Below, in pieces: positions 24,327 through 35,331 of a stretch of 64,000 nucleotides of DNA; the first letter of the stretch is position 1; every line of letters begins with the position of its first letter. Source of the DNA: Crocodylus rhombifer (lineage: Eukaryota; Chordata; Crocodylia; Crocodylidae). A program made the position numbers and the translations under genes. Where the stretch lies: NCBI GenBank assembly GCA_038503035.1, contig JAVSML010021646.1, positions 48,136 to 112,135 of the forward strand, in the 5' to 3' direction. The notes below the pieces were generated by a model that was given only the letters and a program-made list of their open reading frames with translations, was not told the origin of the DNA and made no database searches.

Positions 24327-24777
24327 ACTGGAGTAACTAAAATAGATGGATGGAGTTGCTGTTTTTGGCTGAGATGGTGACACATAGCCACATGTCTATT
24401 TTTTTTTNNNNNNNNNNTTTTTTTTTAAAAAAAGAAGAAAGCTGGGGTCCAGTTTGAGCATCTACCTTGGCTGTGCTAGTACTGCAGAGAGGAGGGGGCC
24501 TCTCAAACAGGCGTATCCAGAGCCATTCAGGTAATTATAAGTCAAAACCCACTATTCCATCCCAAAGTTTAGTACAGATCATACAGCACCTTGTAATAGT
24601 CTGTAAGTTTCAACTATAACAATAATTCGATAGTATGTGTTACATATCTGTGTGCTGAATATTTGTAAAAGATTACAAATTTCACATTCACAGGTGTTTT
24701 TATTAAAGTCCTTCAGTAGTTTAATTCCATGCTTTTCAGCCACAGGAAGGATTCAGATTCAGACAGTACACAAGTAC
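24327..24777. other. Spacer containing an assembly gap
   Basis: Contains ten Ns at 24408-24417 inside a poly-T/A run, so the true length here is unknown. No gene seen. Confidence 0.9.
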
Positions 24778-25729
24778 TAGGGCTGTGCAAAATGCCTGTG
24801 TTTCATTTCTGTTTAAGATTCAGCATTTTAGAGGGACAGGGATTCATTTTGGTGTTTTGAATCACTGTCCTGTTTCATTTTGGCTGAAACTGTTTCAGAG
24901 CTGTTTCAGAATTTTGATGGTGTTTTGGTGATTTGGCTATAGGCTATAATGGGAAATCACAAAACTGCCTATAACTGTCATTTCTTGCCTGATTTGGATG
25001 AAACTTGCAAGGATAGTAGCCCCTTCTAAGGCCATGAAGTGTGCCAAGCTTCAAGAAGATAGGTGCATCGGTTTCTGGGAAAATGCACCTTAAGTTGTTG
25101 AAAAGCAAAACTTGTGACGTGTGATTATGTGTGTGTTAAGACACAGTGAGTTGAAAACTGCAGGCATGGTAACCCCTCTTCTCATCCTCACAGCTCCACT
25201 GCACCAAGTAAGCCTCAGGCCGCTCAAAGATCTTACAGATCTGGACTTTCTCCAGCAAGGACTGTGTGATGGCTAAAGGTTATCAGGTGCCTCCTGCTCC
25301 TACCTGCCTTTCATCAGGAAGGTTCACAGTCCTGGCATTTCCTGGGGCTGCTGTGCCATCAGCAGTCCCAGTCAGGCCTCTCTACCCTGTTAGGTGCAGT
25401 TTTAGATCATGCTCAGTATTACGTGAAAATTTCTCCTCCCCGTATAGCCACAGCCCTTATACCTCCAAGTACTTCTTGGCACGGATGATCAGCAGGGAGA
25501 TGTTTTTCCCCTGCTGGCTAGTGAGAAACAAAACTGCTGCCACCAGCTCTGAGAGTGCAGCATTAAGTGACCCCCCTCATTAGCACCTGACCTGCCACAT
25601 ACATAGTCCTACATGCGGGCATGGGGAGGCCTACCAGTTTTCAGGCAGAGTGGTGCAGGGGTTTCTGTGAAACTGCACTTCAAATTGCTGAAACCAAATG
25701 TCATGTCACTCAAGTGTATTAAGGGGTGT

Positions 25730-26460
25730 AGGTTATAGCCATGTTGGCCTAAGGATATAGCCCAGACAAGGTTCTTAGGATCAATCTGATATTTTTTATT
25801 AGACCAACTGAATAGATGGAGAAATTCTTCTTTGCAAGCTTTTGGGTTTAAAAACCCTTCATCAGGCTGAGGAAGCATCTAGTTGGTGTGTGCTCTTCTT
25901 GGATGGAAGGAATAGTAAAGAAGAGGCGGCATGCAATGCAGGCAAGAAAGCTAGCCAGTGAAAATGTAAATTGAGGCATCAAGGGGTGAGAGACAGGTGG
26001 GGGGTAGGGGCAGATGGAAGAAGGATATAGCAGGTAAAAGTGGAGAGATACCTGCTGCTACCTGGGCAGTCAGATATCAGGCATGTTGTAGCGTGTCATA
26101 AATCTAGTATCTATATTGAGTCCATAAGTTTCTGTATCTAGGAAGTTGATGAACTGAAGTTCATAAGCCCATCTGTGAAAAGTGGTTTGTAAATTCAAAC
26201 AAGCACCAAACCTCACTACCCTCATCACCAGAAACCAACTTCCTATAGCACAAAACACACCAAACGGATCCAGACCATGCCATGACAAGAAATGTAAAAC
26301 CTGCCAATATATTTCCAGTACCCCTACAAACTGTGCCCCAGAATCTATTACAGACATAAATATCCAGCTACCTGTGGGGGAACATTTCTGACAAGAAAAC
26401 CATTGTCTCCAGTCTCTCAGTCCTAATACTCAAAGTGAATTTACAAACCACTTTTCCTTC
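25730..26460 (+). mobile_element. Penelope-like element derivative, copy A, internally inverted
   Basis: Seen: on the minus strand, 26190 down to 25730 encodes the end of the GIY-YIG endonuclease region (WAYELQFINFLDTETYGLNI, RFMTRYNMPDI). A long UTR follows, with 'ttcctcagcctgatgaagggttt' and a tail ending near 'ggctataacctaca'. From 26195 the plus strand encodes the upstream linker: TLITRNQLPIAQN, then SRPCHDKKCKTCQYIS with the cysteine pattern typical of Penelope elements, then LPVGEHF and a stop. It then returns to 'gaatttacaaaccacttttc'. Known: Penelope elements join RT to a GIY-YIG nuclease through a cysteine-containing linker. No RT domain is present, so the copy is non-autonomous. Confidence 0.75.
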
Positions 26461-26469
26461 ACTATCAGC

Positions 26470-26905
26470 ATCACCTGGCTAAGGAGGGCATCACCAGCAC
26501 TGAATGGTGTTGGTGGCCTTGAGGAATGACTTGAGGACCACCAAGATAGGGAAGATGGCATCCCACTCTGTTTCGTTAATCAGGCTGCTGATCCTAATTT
26601 CCCAGACCAAGGCCATCTCATAGATTGTCTTCTGTTGCTCTACCAGCCTTTCCAGCATCAGCTATGTGGAGTTCCACTGAGCCTTCATATCCTGGATGAT
26701 TTTATGCTGCAGGAGGTTCAGCTCTGCCTGTTTGTCCCACAGCATCTTATTCCCCTTGATGCTCCATTGGAAGTAGCCCGCCATCTTCCTGCATTTTGAA
26801 ATCAGCTGGGTGGTAGTGAAAGCACCATCATTGGCATCCATGTCCCCCTCCAATGTGTCCCTGACTATGAGGTGCAGCTTGCACGCCACACAGCAGATGC
26901 CAACA
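26470..26905 (-). pseudogene. hAT transposase, central part (inverted half)
   Basis: Seen: the minus strand reads CCVACKLHLIVRDTL, LISKCRKMAGYFQWS, KAQWNST, then LMLERLVEQQKTIYEMALVW and ILVVLKSFLKATNT. This is the order found in BED-finger/hAT transposases: a C..H motif, an RW-type motif (here Q-W, so the arginine is lost), then the helical insertion region. The N-terminal BED finger is missing. The segment is in the opposite orientation to the rest of the gene, and its last 35 bp (VVLKSFLKA) are repeated at the start of the plus-strand half. Inference: a local inversion with a short duplication at the break. Confidence 0.82.
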
Positions 26906-26914
26906 AACCAACCA

Positions 26915-27690
26915 GATCTTGGTGGTCCTCAAGCCCTTCTTCAAGGCCACTGAGACCCTCAGCATTGCCAATGCCATCCTTAGCCAGGTAATCCCTGTAG
27001 TGAGGGAACTTGAGAACCAAATGAAGAAGTTCCAGGTGATCAATGTTCCTGGCTGGGGCAAGCCACTGTCAAAAAATGTGCAGGCACTGGTGAGGTGGCT
27101 GAAGGAGGGCGTCAGGAAATGGCTGTATCTGTTGCTGTCCAGTACAGTACATATGCTGGTGGGCATGTGTAACCCAAGGGTGAAGGGGAGCATGTGCACT
27201 GCACTGGCAGCACCAAAACTCTTGATCACTGGGCAGAGCTGCTGATGAACATAGAGAAGCAGAAGGGCAGAGGTGAGGGGACATGGAAGAGGGGGATCCA
27301 CTTTCACATGCCAACACTGCCAGCACCAGTCAGTCTTCTCCACACCAGCTGCTGCCAATTTGGGCCAAGGGCATGGCTTCAATACTGGGATCCAGACAGA
27401 CAGAACCCAAGCCTCAGGCAGGTAGCACCAAGGCTTTGATGGCTACCTATGTCGCCAAGGATGTGAAGCCACTGGACTGAGACCCCTTGGCCTATTGGGC
27501 AACCCACAGCCAGATGTGACAGAATCTGGCCATGGTTGCCTGGGAACACCTGTCCTGTCCATCAAGTGTTCAGCGTTGTTGGGGATGTTGTGACACTCCA
27601 CCATACCTCCTTGGATTGTGGTTTGGTGGAGCAGCTGGTGTTCCTCAAGGTGAACTTCCCACTGCTGGGGTTTTCCAAGCTCCACCTGCA
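26915..27690 (+). pseudogene. hAT transposase, C-terminal half with dimerisation region
   Basis: Seen: a frame from 26919 reads LVVLKPFFKATETLS, AILSQVIPVVRELENQM, VRWLKEGVRKWL, HMLVGMCNPRVKGS and then, after frame changes, KGRGEGTWKRG, LLPIWAKGMAS, DPLAYWATHS, WEHLSCPSSVQ and GLVEQLVFLKVNFPLLG. Known: the last part is the hAT C-terminal dimerisation domain. In functional relatives the SSV block runs into an S-E-R-x-F-S motif carrying a catalytic glutamate. Here about five codons are deleted at that point (near 27575), so that glutamate is absent. With the inverted upstream half, this copy cannot make an active transposase. Confidence 0.85.
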
Positions 27691-28149
27691 GACGGAGTAA
27701 GTGCCTTACTCTGTCCACACCTATTTGAATTTTTTTTAACCAGTTAATGCTCAACTCTCTGAGCTGGAGGTGGCACTCCCTGCATAACCAGCCAGCAGGG
27801 GAAGAACATGTCCCTGCTGATCTCCCATGCCAGGATGAACTTGAAGGTATGAGCTGGGGCTATGGGGAAGGAGGAGGCTCAAGGTCCTGGGCATGACCTA
27901 AAACTGCACTCTGCCAGTGTCAGGAGGCCTGGTGGGACTGCCAGGGGCTCGGCATCCTCAGGAAAAGCCAGGATGAGGATTCTCCTAGTGAAAGGTGGGT
28001 AGGAGGCACCAAAACTCCAGCCACCACACACATGCGCAGAGTCCTGCCTAGGGAAAGCCCAGACCTGTCACATCTTTGACACGCTTGAGGCTTGCTAGTT
28101 GCAGTGGAGTTCTGAGGCTCCAGGTGAGCTCATCTTAGCTTCCTGGGAT

Positions 28150-28945
28150 GCCAGCTTTCAGGTTCAAAAACCCTTCATTAGACTAAGGAAGCACCTGAAG
28201 TTGGTATGTGTGCTGTTCCTGGATGGAAGGAATAGTAAAGAAGCCAGAGGCTGGCATACAATGAAGGCAAGAAAGTCAATCAGTGAAAATGAAAATGGAG
28301 GACCTAGGGGGTGAGAGAGACAGGCTGGGGGAAGGGGGAGGGGGATGTAGCAGGTAAAAGTGGAGCGGTACCTGGGGAGCCAGATGTCCAGCAGGTTGCA
28401 GTGTGACATAAATCCAATGTTTATAATGAGTCTATCAGTTTTTGTATCTAGAAGGTTGATGAAGTGAATGTCATAGGCCCATGTGTGAAAAGTAGTTTGT
28501 AAATTCCCTTTGAGGATCAGTTCTGAGAGACTGGAGACAGAGTGGTATTTCATGAGAAATGTGCCCCCACAGGTAGTTGAGTATTCTTGTCTGTAACAGA
28601 TTCTAGTGCATGGTTTGTTGGGGTACTGGAGATATGTTGGCAAGTTTTGTGTTTTGGGCTGTAGGAATTTGGCTTCTTGTGATTACTTTAGTGAGGTTCA
28701 GTGCTTGTTTGAATTTACAAACCACTTTTCACATGCCAGTCTCTGACTTCTTTACTATTCCTTCTATCCAGGAAGAGCACACACACCAACTGCAAGTGCT
28801 TCCTCAGCCTGATGAAGGGTTTTTCTACCTGAAAGCTTGCCAAGATCTGTTTCTTCAACTATTCAGTCGGTTATTAAAAGATACCAGATTGACCCAAATA
28901 ACCCTGTCTGCCAGTGCCATATCCTTAGACCAATATTCCTAGCAC
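28150..28945 (-). mobile_element. Penelope-like element derivative, copy B, internally inverted
   Basis: Seen on the minus strand: LPTYLQYPNKPCTRICYRQE-like linker (28640-28580), the SSLSELILKGNLQTTFHTWA block, HFINLLDTKTDRLIINIGFM and CNLLDIWLPRY, then the UTR and tail running to 28165 ('gtgcttccttagtctaatgaagg' class). On the other side, at 28705-28720, the sequence switches strand through 'gtgcttgtttgaatttacaaaccac'. A plus-strand tail with 'cttcctcagcctgatgaagg' follows to 28945. The switch point is the same as in copy A, read in the opposite direction. There is no RT domain. Confidence 0.75.
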
Positions 28946-29737
28946 CTGTCTCCAGTCAGCTGACCAGAAGGAGACAGGGTCCTGGGAACATTCTGGGCTG
29001 GGGCTGGCAGAAAGAGTTCTCTGGCAGCTGCTAGAGAAGAAGCTCCTGCAGGAGAGGAAAGATAGGCTCTGTCACAGTATGGCTGCCTCAGATGCTACTG
29101 ATGCTACTGTACTGCTTACTAAATTATTACCTGTTGTCATTTAAGGTGGTGGACTGGAGTGAGGCTGTAGGCGAGAAGAAGGAAGGCCTCATTGGGACAC
29201 ACTACTGTGTCATGTGGAGGCCCCAGCACCAGTGAGGGCATGCCTTAACACACACACAAAGTCACACGTGTCACAAATTTCACTTTTCAGCAGCCTGACA
29301 TGCAGCTTCCCAGAAACCCCTGCACCTACTTCCTTAAAACATGACAGGGCTCATGCCCTCAGATGTGGCTATAATTTCTGCTGTTTTCATCCAAATCTGC
29401 CTTAACACACATGACACGAGTTTAGCTTTCAGCAGTTTAAGGTCCAGTTTCCCAGAAACCCCTGCACCTATCTCTTCATGCTTCATGCCTGCAGATGGGG
29501 CTACCATTCCTGCAATTTTGATGCAAATCAGCCAAAAAATGACAAAGTTACAGGTATTTCAGCGATTCCCCGTTATAGTCTATGGCCAAATCTCCACATC
29601 TCTCAAATCAGTGCTGAATCTTCTGAAGCTGATTTGGCTGAAATGATTCAGGACAGTGATCCAAATCTCTGAATCAAATCACTGTCCTCTGAATTGGCTG
29701 AATCCAAATCAAATACTTCCTTATTCGCTCAGGCCTA

Positions 29738-32700
29738 GTGTTTATCAACCCATTAACAAAACAACAAAGGGACTTTACCAGCTATCTGTTAATTCTGCCA
29801 CAGCTCAGAGGTAGCCAGCATATGCTTTGCTAGCTAATGCTGAGTTGTCTGTGAGGGACAGGAGAATGCCTTTTTAGCACAGAGTGGGGAAGGGAGGCAG
29901 GGGAGCAAAAGCTAGGCAGATGTCTGCAGAGACTGCCAGATGCAGCCAGGGAACCAAGGGGAGGGCCAATCCTGCTGTCATGCAGAGAGCCCTGGCCAGC
30001 CAGGGCTATCTGGCGGAGAGCATGCTGGGATGTTGGAGGAGTCTGATTTAATTTAAACCAGCAAGGGATCTGGGACACATGTTGCATAAACCAGTTTGAG
30101 CCAAATGAGTTAAGTCTGATACTACATTCAACCAGGTTTATCTCAAACCGGTTTCACCTGTTTTCAAAACTGTTTATGTGCAGTGAACATTTGTTTTGTT
30201 ATAGATTTAAACCAGTTTCTGATCACTTAAACTGGTTTATGTGTAATGTCTGTCTCTAGCCCTAGATTTATCCACTGAGTATGGTTGTATTTGTTGTTCA
30301 TTTACAGCTAAATCAAAGAAGCAATGTAGGGGTTAGGGAGAAAAATAGGAAGGAAAAATAGAACAGAGTAACATAAATTATCTAGGTTTTTTAAAAAAAA
30401 ATAGTAAATTGTTTTCTCTGCTCTTGCATACATGCTCCTGTAACTTTTGGAATCACTTAAAGGTGAGATTAGCAATAGTAACATATACTAAATTTTGATT
30501 TCTCTAGAAGACATCAGGATACTTCTCAGATATTTTACACCAAAAGACAGTTTATATAGAAAGGTGAATTTTTAGCTAATACAGGAATTCTACAGGCATG
30601 GATCAGTAGTGTATGGCTGTGGCCATGGTAAATGAAGTGTCACACGATATACCTCTGTCCATGATCCATGGCTACCAGAACAACCTCTGAAAGTCGCTGA
30701 CAGCCATTGAAGTTTTTACCTTTACTACATGGGGAGCATTCAACTGGTCTTAAACTGGTCAAAGAGCACTGGAATAGGCTTTTCCAGTTTCCAGTCCTGA
30801 ACTGTCTTCATGTTCCTCAGATGTGCCTTAGAATCTGTGCCTAACATTTTGGCTTGTTTATATGGGATAACTTATGAGGATAGAAAATGTCTGATCCAAA
30901 TAATGTGGGAGGGATTTCAGGGAATTCAGGATTATACTTAAAGGTGATTTGTAAAAAGCTGAACCCATCCATTGTGTCTGCAGTTATGTGCATATGACTT
31001 CTGTAGGGTGCTGAATACTCTGAACTCTTACTGAGATAAGTGGACACAGATGGCTTTTCATTACTGTATACACTGCACTCAGCAACATGTCACAGGGATG
31101 GGATCAAAGTGCAAAAGATCCTTAAACATTTCTGACACTTTGAAAAGGGGCAGGGTATCTCCAGAGATAAATGGGATTTAAGTAAAATTCTGCTGCATTC
31201 TGGTTGATAAATTGGGGAAGATAATAAAAAGATTAGATCACAAGTGGAGGACAGTACTAAGAACTTGCTTCTGTTCTCGTTGACTTCCATGGACATCAAG
31301 TTGCAGGTTAGTAAACTGGCTTCGTTGTACTTTTACTCAGAAATTTAAGAAGTGGAAATAGTTCTGACAGAAATTTACACATCATGGCACCATGATTAAA
31401 ATAGATGCACACAATTTAAATATCTGATGGTTGAAGGAAGAATTCTGCAGTCTGCTTATGGAGCAGAAAAATGATTGCTTTTCATAGTTCTGATGAATTC
31501 ATAAAAAGAAAGTGAAAGGTACATTGGAAAAAAAGAAAAATGTCCCTACACTGTACAAACACTAGAGATTCAATCTGGGGGTAGTATTAAGATTTTGTTG
31601 TTTGTGTCCTTGTTTTATGTTTATGGAATATAATACAAAATACCTTTTCACAATTCAGCAGGTTTTTAACACTTGTACTAAAATCAATTTTTTTTAAAAA
31701 GACTCATTTTCCAGTATCAATATGTGGACCTGCTGTACATTGCATATGGTTAGAGGGAATATTCAGACCACAAAATGAGACATTTTTACACTGTTCAGAG
31801 GAGTTTCTTAATTGTTAGAAAGAAAAATAAATATGTAACATGAATATAAATAGTCACATAGTCATTAAAAAGCATGCAACATCTCAACAACTTCGGTCCA
31901 AGTTATGATGAGAAGGTAGGCAGTGTTTTTTCTCTTCTCCTTACACACAATAATAAAGCTCTCTACAGAGATACATAATAAAGGCTACATATCAAAGCAA
32001 ACTATAGAATGGTAAACCCTGGGCTAGCTTAATCACTATCTGAAGTAATGAAAATCTCTTGACAGTAGCTGATATGCTTAGAAGCAAGCCTCTGGGGTTT
32101 TATTATGTGTTCAGAGAAAGGTGAAAGAGTGTGGTGATTATCATGACCTCCAAAATATGTTTGACTTTGAATAACAAGTTGTAATTAGCATTCTTATTTA
32201 TGAAAGTTGGTTTCCTAAGGTTATTTGTGCAATAAGAGTCTTTACTAGTCCATACAGAAGAAAACACTCTCATCATTAATAATAGTCTTTTTGTGAAAAT
32301 AAACATAGAGGGGGAAATACTGTTATTACAAAGAACATCAGGATGTTGTTATTTGCTTAATATTGATTCTAAAATGTAGGCTTCTTCTTTCTATCAATGC
32401 AAAAGTCCTTGCTGAACTAAAATATTGTGTTCTTTCTAAACATTAGGAAAGCAATTTCAGAAATACTTCCTGAGCTGAACAGACCCTGCAATTAGGGACA
32501 TCCACAGGAAATTTCTGTCCATTGTATTTGAAGTTGTGCTCTTATCATTATTTTAACTAACAAGTGGACCTGTAAGTATGGTAAACTTTAAATGATGACT
32601 ACTGAAGACCTTAGGTCATCTGTCTAAGTATAACACACAAGAAATATACAATGATATAGCTTTGCACACTGCAGTGGGGAAGTAATGATATAGTACTGGC

Positions 32701-32985
32701 TAGAGACCATAGATTTCATTAGGAAGCAATAGAACTGTCCAATGCTGTTTTGCTGAACAGCTATATAAATATGCAATTTCTGTGTGTCCATTGCTTTCTT
32801 GTATATGAGTGAAAATCAACAAAAAAATAGTTACTTAATCCTTTATATAAACTATGGAAACTGTATGTTGAAGATGATGATGTGTGTAGTCTCATGTGCA
32901 CGTATGTACATTAACAAAAATTTGCAGTTACATGCATTCAAATTTATTTATTACCCCCAACTAGCTGCCAAGCCCTGGTGGATTC
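29738..32985. other. No gene seen; one repeat near 30.05-30.25 kb
   Basis: At 30050-30250 'aaaccagttt'/'aaactggttt' motifs recur in both orientations, an arrangement typical of a foldback element ('ttaaactggtttatgtgtaa'). The rest is anonymous, with frames under about 70 codons. Confidence 0.5.
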
Positions 32986-32987
32986 CA

Positions 32988-33005
32988 TCTCTCTCTCTCT
33001 CTTTT

Positions 33006-33046
<41 letters not shown>
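32988..33046. repeat. (CT)n then (AC)n compound microsatellite
   Basis: About 8 CT units, a short 'tttttct' spacer and about 18 AC units. Confidence 0.95.
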
Positions 33047-33048
<2 letters not shown>

Positions 33049-34934
33049 TCCATAATAATTTTTTTATTATTGGCCTCTTAACTTTATCAGTACTTTTGGT
33101 TCCAAAATCATTAAAGACATGTAACCTATTCAATGCAGTTGAGCTCTTTTTTTCTGTTGTTAAAAGTGATACCAGAAAAGCAGGAAAAAAATGTAGGGTT
33201 AATCCTATTCGACCTATTAGATTCTGAAGTAGACCCTAGGGACTAGATTCTTTTCACTTTGCATGCTTTGCTGGTAGTTACCCAGCTTCATAAGTGCCAT
33301 TTTTGGTACTGACAAACAGTGTGTGATTCTATTTTGCTGTGTACACTTGCAAGTATATCTGCCAGAAACAAAATAGTGGTGAAGGAAAAGGGAGGAGCCT
33401 AATAGCTAGGGTTAGAGTAGCGTACTTGCACAGGAAAAAAGACTCTGGTTCTAGCCCCCAACACATAAAAGGGGTTTGAACTTCTCTTTCGTCTTTTCCA
33501 GCAGCGTTCTAATGCCTGGTGTTACAGATGAGGCATTATTCTGGCTGTTTTTAAGCCCATCTCTTGAAGCTGATCCACTGCAGCCACTGCAATAATTAAT
33601 ATTATTTCATATTAATTTTAAGTAATATTAATTGAATAAAATGCATGAGTCATAGGAAAGTTTATACACTTTTGGGAGCAAGGCTTCAGAGCATCTGTAT
33701 AATCCAGAGCATCATCCATCTCATTTAGCCACATGCTCTCTAGCTTGGTCTCCTTCTCTGTGCTCCACGTCTTTTTGCTGCCTAAGGGGTTAGCATCCTC
33801 CCTGACATTTATGTTTTTTTCCTCTAGCTACAGTTTCAGGACATATAAGTATATAGCATCTCATACTTTCTCACTACAGCCCATTCCTACTGAGCATGCT
33901 CTGAAGCTCTGCAGACATTCGCAAACTGTGCATGAATGTCAGAAAACACTTGCACAGCTGGGTAAGTGCCACTTACCCATGTTAAGTGAAATAAGATGTA
34001 GCCTAAGGGTGTGATCATATTCCACCTTGCTCAAGTCTGTGAAAAACTAAAAAGGAAGGCCTATCTCCAGTTTGCTGCTCTTTGACTTTTAAGGAGACAC
34101 TGAAATCCTATCAGGAAAGTAGACATGTTTGTAGTTTTCAGGTGCTTGTTCTTTGGCTCTGTGAATCTATCAATTTGTTGCAAGAGGAGAGATGAACAAT
34201 GTTCCTACCTTTACCTGTAGACTATTTTTTAGGACACTCTGAGATAAGGATGACCTAGAAATCAGGCATCCCATTTACAGGCAAGTGCTCTAACTCCTAC
34301 ATTTTCATATGAAGGTCACCATCATCGCCTGTTAGGAATGAAAATAACCTTGGCTGCTTGAATTTCAAATCAGTCCTATCTTTCTATATTAGAAGGGCTC
34401 AGAACAGAGTGTGTCTACAGGATCTCTTTTGAATAACAGTGGTCATAACTCCTGTTTGAGCCAAACTGAATCCTTACAGTCTATTAGGTTCTCACAAAGG
34501 AAGTGCATTTAGGTCCTGTGGGGAACTTAGGCATCTTCCATCTAGCCAGTGGTTCCAAAGGAGCTTAGGCATCAGATGGTCCTTGCCAACTGGGTGGTAA
34601 ATTTTTGGCATAAATAGTTGCAGATCTCTAGGAGTAAGGGGCTTTAGGACCACAGAGGGAGCTTTTCTATTGAGTTAATAGCACACTTGAAATGTTTTAA
34701 CCTATTTGAGAAAATAAGAGTAATGCTTGTTACTTGAGTACCATCAATTCGTTATTTATTGGGTTAATGATGGTTTACCAAAAACTGAAACACATTCCAA
34801 AGAAATTATGCAAAACTTACCCTATCCAAAGGAGGCTGTGAAAGAGCGTGTAGGGAGCTTTCTTCCCACAGCTGCAAGCTCATAGAAGTGGTCTAAAGTA
34901 ACCCTAGATTACAGCTCTGTATATTTAATAGTTC
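33047..34934. other. No gene seen; possible tRNA-like SINE remnant near 34.25 kb
   Basis: The minus strand at about 34320-34240 reads 'gagttagagcacttgcctg' and 'gatgcctgatttc', loosely like tRNA box A and box B. This is too weak to call separately. The rest is anonymous. Confidence 0.4.
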
Positions 34935-35102
34935 TTTCCTTTTTCATGTCCTTATGATAAGATATTTGGTAGAATTTGAAGATTCGTTAGAATCTGACAG
35001 GGCTGTGCTGTGAGCATTTCTACTATGGCCTTACACTTGCAACCTCTGGGCTGTCAACCATGCACCTTACTGCTCATGCCACCACAACTCCCTGCTTAAT
35101 AA
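34935..35102 (-). mobile_element. Possible tRNA-derived SINE, copy 2
   Basis: Aligned copy of 3095-3262 (see that entry). It has the better tRNA-like head on the minus strand, with 'ggtggcatgagcagtaagg' and 'gaggttgcaagtg'. Confidence 0.5.
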
Positions 35103-35237
35103 TAATGAAGTAAATGTTCTAAACTATGTTTAAGAAATGAATAAATGGCATAATTTATTTTTAAATAAAAAATAAGAATGGTTCCCATGTCCTTTTACTA
35201 GTTCCCTATGATATCAAGTTCTCTACATGATCTAAGG

Positions 35238-35331
35238 ATGTCGGTTGTAGCCGTGTTGGACTAAGGACATAGCCAGACAAGTTTCTGTGGGTAAATCCAA
35301 TATTTACCCAAAGAACCTTGTCTGCCTACAT
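35238..35331. mobile_element. Penelope tail fragment, tail-to-tail foldback
   Basis: Seen: 'ggttgtagccgtgttggact' and 'aaggacatagccagacaag' (antisense tail end) run to about 35304, then switch to sense 'ttacccaaagaaccttgtctgcc'. The last 70 bp of the Penelope-like tail therefore appear with an inverted partner. Confidence 0.65.

Larger units (their letters stand above)
24778..29737. mobile_element. Rearranged hAT transposon (about 5 kb) with long inverted arms
   Basis: Seen: the ends are inverted (left TAGGGCTGTGCAAA, right read inward TAGGCCTGAGCGAA). The terminal 350-400 bp of each side align as inverted copies (shared 'gaatcactgtcctg', 'gatttggctatag', 'gtttctgggaaa'). A second inverted pair is 25145-25530 (minus) against 27785-28140 (plus). 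Transposase fragments occupy the middle: 26470-26905 on minus and 26915-27690 on plus. Two Penelope-like segments are embedded (25730-26460 and 28150-28945). No clean 8-bp target duplication is visible at the ends. Inference: two 3' halves of one hAT family fused head to head, plus later insertions. It has no intact transposase. Confidence 0.75.

Noticed and set aside
26828..27382. 184-codon minus-strand frame
   Set aside because: Shadow of the plus-strand hAT transposase half.
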